Source of the DNA: Gemmiger sp. An50
GTDB taxonomy: Bacteria > Bacillota > Clostridia > Oscillospirales > Ruminococcaceae
Assembly (NCBI RefSeq): GCF_002161595.1
Contig: NZ_NFID01000007.1
Span: 62,001-126,000, forward strand
Direction of reading: 5' to 3'
Length of the DNA stretch: 64,000 nucleotides
Part shown: positions 24,964 through 32,419 of the stretch, piece by piece
How positions within the stretch are numbered: the first letter of the stretch is position 1
How the letters are laid out: every line of letters starts with the position of its first letter
The notes under the pieces: generated by a model
Seen by the model: only the letters and a program-made list of their open reading frames with translations
What the model was told of the DNA's origin: nothing
Databases searched by the model: none
Program-made: the position numbers and the translations under genes

Positions 24964-25943
24964 GCAAGCCGCAGTATGCCATTCTCCGCTTTGCCAAGTA
25001 CAAGGGGCCGGAGATCGGGAATATTGAAGCCCACAACGAGCGAACCAAAGAGAAATACGCCAGCAACCCCGATGTGGACATCAGCAGGAGCAAGTACAAT
25101 TTCCATCTGATCGAGCCGGAGCGAAAATATCGTGCGGAGGCAGAGCGGCAGATCAAAGAAGCCGGTTGCCGTACCCGGTCAGACAGTGTTCGAGTTGTGG
25201 AAGCCCTGGTAACTGCCACACCGGAGTTCTTTCGGGGAAAGAAGAAATCTGAGATCAGAGCCTATTTTCAAGAGGCGCTGTCCTTTCTCCAGCAAAACCT
25301 AGACCCCAAAACAATCATATCCGCTGTGGTGCATATGGACGAGAAAACGCCCCATATGCACCTTTCTTTTGTCCCACTGACTGCGGATGGCAGGCTCAGC
25401 GCCAAGGAAATCGTGGGAAACAAGAAAAAGCTGACCCAGTGGCAGGACAAGTTCTGGGAACACATGGTACGAAAATATCCCGACCTGGAGCGTGGTGAAA
25501 GTGCCAGCCAGACCGGACGTGACCACATCCCGCCCAGAGTGTTCAAAGAGATGACCCGACTGACCAAGCAAAAAGCCAAGCTGGAGGAACTGCTGTCCGG
25601 CATTGGAGCCTTTAACGCGAAAAGCAGAGCTGCCGAGATTGCAGCTCTGCTGGACAAGTATATTCCGGCTGTGGAGCAGATGCACAGCACCATGAAAAAG
25701 TATCAGGTGGCATTTACAGAAACCACCGTGGAGAACAAAAAGCTGAAACAGGAGAATGCACAGCTGGAGCAATCCCTAGAGAAAGCAACCCAAGAAAGCA
25801 CTTTGAAGCAGCTGGCCGATGCCAAGCTGCGGCGGGACTATGCTGACGCTGTGGCGGTTCTTGATCGTATCCCAAAGGAAGTTCTGGATGTGTATACCCG
25901 TGGCTCCGGGAGAAAGGAGCGGCCTATTGAGCAAAACTTGTGA
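24960..25943 (+). CDS. mobV: MobV-family relaxase (Mob/Pre plasmid recombination enzyme)
   Basis: A 327-residue relaxase that should nick the element at its transfer origin for mobilization by another conjugation machinery. The N-terminus (YAILRFAKYKGPEIGNIEAH) and the metal-binding motif HMDEKTPHMH (around residue 123-132) are typical of MobV/Pre proteins. The C-terminal third is a coiled coil (about 215-300). Size is at the short end for the family. It forms an operon with the small regulator upstream. No type IV secretion genes are in the window, so transfer would depend on a helper element. Confidence 0.9.
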   Translation: MSKPQYAILRFAKYKGPEIGNIEAHNERTKEKYASNPDVDISRSKYNFHLIEPERKYRAEAERQIKEAGCRTRSDSVRVVEALVTATPEFFRGKKKSEIRAYFQEALSFLQQNLDPKTIISAVVHMDEKTPHMHLSFVPLTADGRLSAKEIVGNKKKLTQWQDKFWEHMVRKYPDLERGESASQTGRDHIPPRVFKEMTRLTKQKAKLEELLSGIGAFNAKSRAAEIAALLDKYIPAVEQMHSTMKKYQVAFTETTVENKKLKQENAQLEQSLEKATQESTLKQLADAKLRRDYADAVAVLDRIPKEVLDVYTRGSGRKERPIEQNL

Positions 25944-26005
25944 CCGCCATATGTGGCGGCTTTTTCTTTGCACGTATATGCAAATCTATTATGGAGGTAC
26001 ACCAT

Positions 26006-26188
26006 TTGGCAAAAAAGAAAAAGGTAAATGACTACGGCACCGGAATTCCACAGCACGAGATGGAAGCTTTGGTTCGTGTGCTGCTGCCAGAGATTGAAAA
26101 GTTTTACGCCAGCGAAGAAGGGCAGCGTCAGTTTGCCCAGTGGAAGGAGGAACAACAGCTGGAACAGCATATGGCTAAAGCTGGATAA
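26006..26188 (+). CDS. Small conserved-looking basic/acidic protein downstream of the relaxase
   Basis: About 60 residues, beginning with a lysine cluster (AKKKKVNDYG) and continuing as a mainly helical stretch (HEMEALVRVLLPEIEKFYA). I chose the TTG at 26006 because GGAGG ends 8 bases before it; an in-frame ATG at 25991 overlaps that Shine-Dalgarno and is less likely. I do not recognise the family. It follows the relaxase on the same strand and is the last gene of the mobilization module before two terminators. Confidence 0.6.
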   Translation: MAKKKKVNDYGTGIPQHEMEALVRVLLPEIEKFYASEEGQRQFAQWKEEQQLEQHMAKAG

Positions 26189-26205
26189 AACAATTCAATC
26201 TCCGA

Positions 26206-26230
26206 TCAAGTGCTCACTTCGGGCACTTGA
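26206..26230 (+). terminator. Hairpin after the small protein
   Basis: TCAAGTGC (26206-26213) pairs with GCACTTGA (26223-26230) 17 bases past the stop codon. No long T-run follows, so strength is uncertain. Confidence 0.5.
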
Positions 26231-26306
26231 TATACATAATACCAAATCATCTTTATGCCAAAGGGGACTTTCAAACCATATTTACTATATGAGAGGTTTA
26301 CACACG

Positions 26307-26352
26307 AAAAGGCGGGCTTTCCTCAAACCAACGAGGAAAGCCCGCCTTTTTT
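26307..26352. terminator. Strong bidirectional terminator
   Basis: Perfect 18-bp arms (26307-26324 and 26333-26350) with an 8-base loop, A-run before and T-run after. Likely close to the right end of the mobile element. Confidence 0.85.
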
Positions 26353-26390
26353 CGTTTATCGGATTAAATCCAGATTTTCTGTAAAAAGAA

Positions 26391-26435
26391 GAAACCCGAA
26401 CCCATCTCCAACTTGGAAGATTAAGTTCGGATTTC
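26391..26435 (-). terminator. Terminator of tRNA-Pro
   Basis: On the minus strand an 11-bp stem (26425-26435 with 26391-26401, one G-U) is followed by a T-rich run (TTCTTTTT), starting a few bases after the tRNA 3' end. Confidence 0.7.
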
Positions 26436-26442
26436 TATCTTT

Positions 26443-26519
26443 TGGTCCGAGTGGCGAGAGTCGAACTCACGGCCTCTTGAACCCCATTCAAGCGCGCTAC
26501 CAAACTGCGCTACACCCGG
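26443..26519 (-). tRNA. tRNA-Pro(GGG)
   Basis: 77 bases with an encoded CCA end. Acceptor CCGGGTG pairs with CACTCGG (one G-U). D-arm GCGC, anticodon stem CTTGA/TCAAG with loop ATGGGGT giving anticodon GGG for proline CCC codons, and T-arm GTGAG-TTCGACT-CTCGC are all present. It has its own consensus promoter and terminator. Confidence 0.95.
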
Positions 26520-26555
26520 ATGTCTGGCCCGGTGTTCTCACCGGCGACGTTGTTT

Positions 26556-26584
26556 ATTATAGCGCATCCCTCGACAGATGTCAA
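26556..26584 (-). promoter_or_regulatory. Consensus promoter of tRNA-Pro
   Basis: On the minus strand TTGACA, 17 bases, TATAAT: perfect sigma-70 boxes upstream of the tRNA. Confidence 0.9.
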
Positions 26585-26684
26585 CTCTTTTTTCAAAGAA
26601 TTTTTAAAAAATTTAACGCGTTCGATTTTTCTCTTTTTCCCCTGTTGTGGGCTTTGATCCAAAACCTGTTTCGCCGGAACATTC

Positions 26685-26718
26685 AAAAAAGGGCAGCCTT
26701 GCGGCTGCCCCTTTTTGT
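26685..26718 (-). terminator. Terminator of adhE
   Basis: GGGCAGCC/GGCTGCCC stem (26691-26698 and 26703-26710) with a TTGC-type loop and, on the minus strand, a run of six T residues, starting about 14 bases past the adhE stop. Confidence 0.88.
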
Positions 26719-26732
26719 GTTTATGCGATCGA

Positions 26733-29363
26733 TTAGTTGCCGTAGTAAGCCTTCAGGTACAGCTCCTTGATCTCGCTGACCAGGGGGTACACCGGGTTGG
26801 CGGTGGTGCACTGGTCCTCGAAGGCCTTGTAGGACAGCTCGTCCACCTTGGCCAGGAACTCTTCCTCAGAGATGCCGCAATCGCGGATGGTCATGGGACG
26901 ATCGGTAGCCTTCATCAGGTTGCGAACGGCCTCGATCAGGCTGTTCACAGCGGTCTGAGTCTCGGTGCCTACGTTGCACAGGCCGCAGCGCCAAGCCAGC
27001 TTAGCGTAACGCTCGTCGGCGATGTACTCCTTGTACTTGGGGAACGCAGCAAACTTGCTGGGACGGGTCGCATTGTAAGCGATCACGTAGGGCAGCAGGA
27101 TGGCGTTGGCACGACCATGGGGGATGTGGAACTCACCGCCCAGCTTATGAGCCATGGAGTGGTTCAGGCCCAGGAAGGCGTTGGTGAAAGCCATACCGGC
27201 GATGCAGGAAGCGTTGTGCATCTTCTCGCGAGCCAGGTTGTCGCCGTTGTAGGAAGCCTGCAGATAGTGGAATACCATCTCGGTAGCCTGCAGAGCCAGA
27301 CCATCGGTGTAATCGCTGGCCATAACGGAAACGTAAGCCTCGATGGCGTGGGTCAGAACGTCCAGACCAGTGTCGGCAACGATGCTCTTGGGCATGCTGC
27401 GGGTGAACTGAGGATCGATGATGGCCACGTCGGGAGTCAGAGCGTAGTCGGCCAGAGGATACTTGATGTTGCCGTTCTTCTTGTCGGTGATAACGGAGAA
27501 GCTGGTAACCTCAGAACCGGTACCGGAAGTGGTGGGGATAGCGACCAGCTTGGTCTTGGCGCCCAGCTTGGGGAACTTGAAGGCGCGCTTACGGATATCC
27601 AGGAAGCGCTGACGCAGACCGTCGAAGCTGGTTTCGGGATGCTCGTAGAACAGCCACATGCCCTTGGCAGCGTCGATGGCGCTACCGCCGCCGATGGCGA
27701 TGATTACGTCGGGGTTGAAGGCGCGCATGGCGTCCACACCACGCATGATGCACTCTACGCTGGGATCGCTCTCAACGTCGGAGTAGATCTCGCTGTGGCA
27801 GTACTGCTCACGCTTACGCAGGTAATGCAGGATCTTGTCCACATTGCCCAGCTGAACCATCACGGGGTCGGTTACGATGAAGGCGCGGCTGATGCCCTCC
27901 ATCTTCTCCAGGTACTGGATGGAATCTTCCTCGAAATAGATCTTCGGGGGAACCTTGAACCACTGCATATTAACTCTCCGTTTCGCGATGCGCTTTTTGT
28001 TGACCAGGTTTACGGTGGTAACGTTCTGGCTCACGGAGTTCTTACCGTAGCTGCCGCAGCCCAGGGTCAGAGAAGGAGTATTGGTGTTGTAGATATCACC
28101 GATAGCACCCTGAGAAGAGGGGCTGTTCACGATGATACGACCAACGCGCATTGCAATGCCGTACTCGTCGGCAACCTTCATGTCGCCGGTGTGGATAACG
28201 GCGGAGTGGCCCAGGCCGCCCAGCTCCAGCATCTTGTTGGCATAGGCGAAGCCCTGCTCGTTGTCCTTGGCTACGAAGTAGGCCAGAACGGGGCTCAGCT
28301 TCTCCTTGCTCAGGGGGTACTGCTCGGAGGGTTCAGGCAGAGGAGCGATCAGGATCTTGGTCTTCTCGGGAACCTTCAGGCCAGCCTGCTCGGCGATCCA
28401 GTTGGCAGACTTACCAACAACGGGAGCGAACACGCCCTTGTTGGGGTCGGGGAACATGTACTTAGTCAGCTTCTCAACTTCTTCGGGGTTCAGGAAGTAG
28501 CAGTTGTTCTTCTTCATGTACTCCTCGAAGTCCTTGGTCAGCTCCTTGGCAACGATGACAGCCTGCTCGGAAGCGCAGATCATGCCGTTGTCGAAGGTCT
28601 TGGACATCATCAGGTCGGTGCAGGCGCGATGCAGGTCTGCAGTCTTCTCGATGAAGCAGGGCACGTTGCCGGCGCCAACGCCCAGAGCGGGCTTGCCGCA
28701 GGAGTAAGCAGCCTTAACCATGCCAGGGCCACCGGTGGCCAAGATGGTGGCAACGCCGGGGTGATTCATCAGAGCGCCGGTAGCGTCGATGCTGGGCTTG
28801 TCGATCCACTGGATGCAGTTCTCGGGAGCGCCAGCCTTAACAGCGGCTTCGTAAACGATGCGGGCGGCCTCGGCGCTGCACTTCTGAGCGGAGGGATGGA
28901 AGCCGAAGATGATGGGGTTGCGGGTCTTGACCGCAATCAGACATTTGAACAGGGTGGTGGAGGTGGGGTTGGTGGTAGGAGTAACACCGCAGATTACGCC
29001 CACGGGCTCAGCAACTTCCACATAGCCTTCCATGTCGTTCTCTTCCAGGATGCCAGCGGTCTTTTCCTTCTTGATGTTATGCCAGATGTACTCGGTGGCA
29101 AACATGTTCTTGATAACTTTATCTTCATACACGCCGCGGCCGGTCTCTTCCACAGCCATGCGTGCCAGTTCCTGGTGCTTGTCCAGGCCAGCCAGAGCCA
29201 TCTCGTGAACGATGTGGTCGATGGTCTCCTGATCATAGCTCAAAAACTCCTGAAGAGCCTTCTGGGCCTTTTCGACCAGGCCGTCGATCATTACCTGAAC
29301 TTCGGACTTGCCGTTCTCTACAGTTTCAACGGTTTCAACCTTAGCTTTCTTCTGTTCTGCCAT
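26733..29363 (-). CDS. adhE: Bifunctional acetaldehyde-CoA/alcohol dehydrogenase AdhE
   Basis: About 876 residues. It reduces acetyl-CoA to acetaldehyde and then ethanol with NADH, restoring NAD in fermentation. The N-terminal half is an aldehyde dehydrogenase domain (PVGVICGVTPTTNPTST, catalytic Cys in DNGMICASEQAV). The C-terminal half is an iron-dependent alcohol dehydrogenase (AIGGGSAIDAAKGMW, GLNHSMAHKLGGEFH, HIPHGRANA). The start ATG at 29363 (MAEQKK) has AAAGGA 11 bases before it; the ATG at 29375 directly abuts this Shine-Dalgarno, and a TTG lies at 29396. Two Rex-type operators lie upstream, so expression should follow the NADH/NAD ratio. AdhE is known to form filaments called spirosomes. 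Confidence 0.97.
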   Translation of the reverse strand: MAEQKKAKVETVETVENGKSEVQVMIDGLVEKAQKALQEFLSYDQETIDHIVHEMALAGLDKHQELARMAVEETGRGVYEDKVIKNMFATEYIWHNIKKEKTAGILEENDMEGYVEVAEPVGVICGVTPTTNPTSTTLFKCLIAVKTRNPIIFGFHPSAQKCSAEAARIVYEAAVKAGAPENCIQWIDKPSIDATGALMNHPGVATILATGGPGMVKAAYSCGKPALGVGAGNVPCFIEKTADLHRACTDLMMSKTFDNGMICASEQAVIVAKELTKDFEEYMKKNNCYFLNPEEVEKLTKYMFPDPNKGVFAPVVGKSANWIAEQAGLKVPEKTKILIAPLPEPSEQYPLSKEKLSPVLAYFVAKDNEQGFAYANKMLELGGLGHSAVIHTGDMKVADEYGIAMRVGRIIVNSPSSQGAIGDIYNTNTPSLTLGCGSYGKNSVSQNVTTVNLVNKKRIAKRRVNMQWFKVPPKIYFEEDSIQYLEKMEGISRAFIVTDPVMVQLGNVDKILHYLRKREQYCHSEIYSDVESDPSVECIMRGVDAMRAFNPDVIIAIGGGSAIDAAKGMWLFYEHPETSFDGLRQRFLDIRKRAFKFPKLGAKTKLVAIPTTSGTGSEVTSFSVITDKKNGNIKYPLADYALTPDVAIIDPQFTRSMPKSIVADTGLDVLTHAIEAYVSVMASDYTDGLALQATEMVFHYLQASYNGDNLAREKMHNASCIAGMAFTNAFLGLNHSMAHKLGGEFHIPHGRANAILLPYVIAYNATRPSKFAAFPKYKEYIADERYAKLAWRCGLCNVGTETQTAVNSLIEAVRNLMKATDRPMTIRDCGISEEEFLAKVDELSYKAFEDQCTTANPVYPLVSEIKELYLKAYYGN

Positions 29364-29449
29364 TGGTTCTGCCATCCTTTCAAACGATTGATTCAAAACA
29401 ACCGGGGCTGCAGTTTCCTGTTCCGCCCCACTGACAACATGATATCATA

Positions 29450-29467
29450 TTGTTAATTGAATAACAA
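29450..29467. promoter_or_regulatory. Rex-type operator 1 upstream of adhE
   Basis: TTGTTAATTGAATAACAA, one mismatch from the Rex consensus TTGTTAA-N4-TTAACAA, about 90 bases before the adhE start. Confidence 0.75.
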
Positions 29468-29486
29468 TGCACCAGTTTCCCAAACA

Positions 29487-29504
29487 TTGTTAGAACGATA
29501 ACAA
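29487..29504. promoter_or_regulatory. Rex-type operator 2 upstream of adhE
   Basis: TTGTTAGAACGATAACAA, with the dyad extending to ACATTGTTA/TAACAATGT (29484-29507). The centre is 37 bases from that of operator 1. Two sites suggest tight repression when NADH is low. Confidence 0.7.
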
Positions 29505-29608
29505 TGTTTTTGTCAAACTATACAACACCTCGCTTTCTGCTTTTGGGAAACGATTTTAACCGCCCGGGCTATGGCCGCTTTCCGTCCCCCTTTCTTTTTC
29601 ATAGCGCC

Positions 29609-29637
29609 TAGGCAGAAAACACACCTTATGCTATAAT
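29609..29637 (+). promoter_or_regulatory. Promoter of the DUF975 gene
   Basis: TAGGCA, 17 bases, TATAAT, about 37 bases before the start codon. The -10 box is perfect; the -35 is weak. Confidence 0.6.
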
Positions 29638-29673
29638 GATACAACAAACAGCAACCTTTGAGGAGGCGATTTT

Positions 29674-30414
29674 ATGTATTGGTCCCGAAAACTTTTAAAA
29701 AGCAACGCGCGCAATGTGCTGCGCGGCAGCTATTGGCGGGTATTTGTGGCCTGTTTGGTTTGCAGTCTGCTGGGTGCAGGCTCCGGTGGTATGGTGAATT
29801 TCAACCTGCCGACTCAGCTTTTGGAACTGGACAGTTTTGGTTATGACTCCTACTGGTCACTCATTTTCTCTGTCATGTGGATTTTGGTCATTGTGATCGG
29901 CCTGCTGGGCATGGCCTGGGGAATCTTCGTGGGCGGCCCCATGAAGGTGGCACAGTGCCGCTACATGATGGAAAACCGCTGCGGCAATCCCCCGTTCAGC
30001 AGCCTGTTCTCGGTATTCAGCAACAAGGATGCCTATTTGAACGTGGTCAAGGTAATGTTCCTGCGGAACCTGTTCATCTTTTTGTGGACTCTGCTGTGCT
30101 TAATTCCCGGCATTTATAAGGAATATCAATATTATTATATCCCCTATCTGCTGGCGGAAAACCCGTACATGAGTTTTGAGCGGGCCAAGGAACTGAGCAT
30201 CGCCATGACTGACGGCGAGAAAATGGACATCTTTGTGCTGGATCTGTCCTTCCTCGGTTGGTATCTGCTGGGTGCGATCGTAGTGATCGGCGGAATTTTT
30301 GTAAATCCCTATGCACAGGCCACCTACGCAGAGCTGTATGCCGCCGCCCGCAGCAAGGCCATGGATACCGGCATCACCGGCCCGGACGAGCTGAGCGGGT
30401 TTGCACAGTACTGA
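29674..30414 (+). CDS. DUF975 family integral membrane protein
   Basis: A 246-residue membrane protein that begins MYWSRKLLKSNARNVLRGSY, the usual start of DUF975 proteins. About five to six hydrophobic segments are visible (around 22-40, 65-95, 130-160 and 190-225). The conserved LIPGIYKEYQYYYIPYLLAE stretch lies in the middle. These proteins are widespread in Firmicutes and have no settled biochemical role. It stands alone between a promoter and a strong terminator, with GGAGG before the ATG. Confidence 0.88.
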   Translation: MYWSRKLLKSNARNVLRGSYWRVFVACLVCSLLGAGSGGMVNFNLPTQLLELDSFGYDSYWSLIFSVMWILVIVIGLLGMAWGIFVGGPMKVAQCRYMMENRCGNPPFSSLFSVFSNKDAYLNVVKVMFLRNLFIFLWTLLCLIPGIYKEYQYYYIPYLLAENPYMSFERAKELSIAMTDGEKMDIFVLDLSFLGWYLLGAIVVIGGIFVNPYAQATYAELYAAARSKAMDTGITGPDELSGFAQY

Positions 30415-30435
30415 CCTTATTCCAATCAATGATTT

Positions 30436-30486
30436 AAAGATGGGCTTTGCCTGCGGTCGTGACCGCTCGGGGCAAAGCCCATCTTT
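30436..30486 (+). terminator. Strong terminator after DUF975 gene
   Basis: 16-bp perfect stem (30436-30451 and 30471-30486) extended by an inner GCGGTC/GACCGC stem, ending in a T-run. Confidence 0.88.
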
Positions 30487-30624
30487 TTGGCTAATTCACC
30501 AATTTTTCGCTCTGGCTTTTTCCAAAAGCAACTTTGCATCAAGGCTCTGTTTTTGATAGGATAAGTTGACTATATACGGCACGGTTCGGAACGTCCGTAT
30601 GAAAATGAGGAGGCTTTTTATTCT

Positions 30625-32000
30625 ATGAGCAAAGAAGCAAAAAACGCATCGCCATCTGCCGACTATTCTCAAGGCATCTACGATGCAACCGCCCTAGGCA
30701 AACCCCGTGTTCTGATTCTTGGCCTGCAGCACATGTTCGCCATGTTCGGCGCAACCGTGCTTGTGCCACTGATCACCGGCCTGAGCGTTTCCACCACGCT
30801 GCTGTGTCCGGTCTGGGCACGCTGCTGTTCCATCTGATCACCGGCGGCAAGGTTCCTGCTTTTCTGGGTTCCTCGTTTGCCTATCTGGGCGGTTTTTCCA
30901 TTGTCGCACCCATGCTGATGAATGAAAGCGGCCAGCAGACCGTTCCCAACACCGAAATGCTGCCCTACGCCTGTGCAGGTGTGGCGCTGAGCGGTCTGGT
31001 GTATGTGGTGTTCAGCCTGCTGATTTCGGTATTCGGCATCCGTCGCATCATGAAGCTGTTCCCCCCTGTGGTGACCGGCCCCATCATCATCGCCATCGGT
31101 CTGATTCTGGCTCCCTCCGCCATCACCAACTGCCAGACCAACTGGCTGCTGGCCTTTGTGGCACTGGGCACCGTGATTGCGTGCAACATCTGGGGCAAGG
31201 GCATGATCAAAATTCTCCCCATTCTGCTGGGCGTTCTCGTTTCTTATGTGGTGGCTCTGGTCACCGGTGCGGTGGACTTCTCCGGCGTAATGCAGGCCGA
31301 CTGGTTCGGCATTCCCCTGAACCCCAAGGCCATGGGCCTGTTTGCCATTGACGGAAGCCCCGAATTCATCAGCGCAGTACTGACCATCGTGCCCATTGCT
31401 CTGGCCACCATGATGGAGCATGTGGGCGACGTGGCCTCCATCAGCGCCACTGTGGGCAAAAACTTCATCCGTAACCCCGGTCTGAACCGCACTCTGCTGG
31501 GCGATGGCCTTGCCACCAGCATGGCCGGTCTGCTCGGCGGCCCCTCCAACACCACCTACGGCGAAAACACCGGCGTTCTGGCTCTGACCAAAATCTACGA
31601 TCCCCGGGTGATCCGCATTGCGGCCGTATTCGCCATGATCCTGAGCTTCAGCCCCAAGTTCGACGCCATCATCAATTCCATCCCCGCCGGCATCATCGGC
31701 GGCATCAGCTTTGTGCTGTATGGCATGATCTCCGCGATCGGCGTGCGCAACGTGGTGGAAAATCAGGTGGACTTCACCAACTCCCGCAACCTGATCATCG
31801 CCGCGGTCATTCTGGTCTGCGCCCTGGGCTTCAACTCGGTGGGCGGTCTGAGCTTCACCGTCGCCAATGTGACCATCAACCTGTCCGGTCTGGCCATCGC
31901 CGCCATTGCTGGCATTCTGCTCAACGCGGTGCTGCCCGGCAACACCTATGAGTTTGACGACAGCACCGGCACCGGCGAAGGCGCCAGCCTGCGTGTCTGA
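30625..32000 (+). pseudogene. uraA: Uracil/xanthine permease (NCS2 family), frameshifted
   Basis: The first frame gives 60 sensible residues (GLQHMFAMFGATVLVPLITG, LSVSTTLL) and then runs into a stop at 30837. The second frame takes up exactly where the family should continue (SGLGTLLFHLITGGKVPAFL) and runs 390 more residues to 32000, with the NCS2 signature in the middle and end (SVGGLSFTVANVTINLSGLA). One base is missing around 30803-30806, between TTLL and SGLG. A single-base deletion in an otherwise complete ~455-residue gene could be real inactivation or a sequence error. The intact protein would import uracil or xanthine with protons or sodium. It has a good AGGAGG before the ATG. Confidence 0.88.
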
Positions 32001-32051
32001 TTGTCTGCCAGCCGCAGCAGGCGGCGGAGCCAGGCAATTGAAAAACTGAAT

Positions 32052-32104
32052 CATATAAAAAATCCGGAACCGTATTCGATGCGGCTCCGGATTTCTTTTA
32101 TATG
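32052..32104. terminator. Bidirectional terminator
   Basis: Stem 32060-32072 with 32082-32094 (one mismatch), prolonged by CATATAAAA/TTTTATATG on the outside, between the converging permease and DUF1294 genes. Confidence 0.8.
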
Positions 32105-32123
32105 ATTATATGTATTCTGCACA

Positions 32124-32399
32124 TCAGCGAACCAGAAGCCAGATTGCAATTGCAACCTGCGCAAGTAAAATGGCTGGAACGCCCAGATAAAATTTCGGCT
32201 TGCGGGTCTTGTGGTGGAAACGATACATCGCCGCCCAGAACGCGGCGCTTCCGCCCAGCACACAAAGCAGCAGCAGGGTGTTTTCCGGAACTCTGCGCCC
32301 GCCCTTTTTCGCCTGACGTTTATCCCAGGCACATACGGCCACGGAAATCAGGCTGATCAGCACCCAGTATACCAGTAATCCAATCAGTATCTGCTTCAA
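32124..32399 (-). CDS. DUF1294 family membrane protein
   Basis: A 91-residue protein with two clear hydrophobic segments (about 3-22 and 67-88) and the central motif CAWDKRQAKKGGRRVPE, then LGGSAAFWAAMYRFHHKTRK, typical of DUF1294. The start is a TTG at 32399: AAAGGAG lies 8 bases upstream, whereas the upstream ATG at 32450 falls inside the tail of the neighbouring gene. It follows the c-di-GMP phosphodiesterase on the same strand. Function of the family is unknown. Confidence 0.85.
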   Translation of the reverse strand: MKQILIGLLVYWVLISLISVAVCAWDKRQAKKGGRRVPENTLLLLCVLGGSAAFWAAMYRFHHKTRKPKFYLGVPAILLAQVAIAIWLLVR

Positions 32400-32419
32400 A
32401 TAATGCTCTCCTTTGTTTA

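Larger units (their letters stand above)
1540..26300. mobile_element. Putative integrative mobilizable element carrying a defence operon (approximate limits)
   Basis: The segment has a serine recombinase with its repressor at one end and a replication/mobilization module (CHC2 primase, D5-like ATPase, MobV relaxase) at the other. Between them is an operon that is visibly AT-richer than the flanks. No conjugation pilus or coupling genes are present, so it is mobilizable rather than self-transmissible. The limits are estimates: no direct repeat was found at the two ends. Confidence 0.6.

Noticed and set aside
26443-26519. tRNA-Pro as the attachment site of the mobile element
   Set aside because: No tyrosine integrase is present and no copy of the tRNA 3' end was found near the left side. 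Serine recombinases rarely use tRNA genes.
26715-29456. A 913-codon open frame on the plus strand opposite adhE
   Set aside because: It is the antisense shadow of a GC-rich, strongly biased gene. Its product has no domain and adhE is certain on the other strand. The same applies to long antisense frames at 30678-32054, 32459-34888, 45086-46906, 46935-48359 and 60699-62930.
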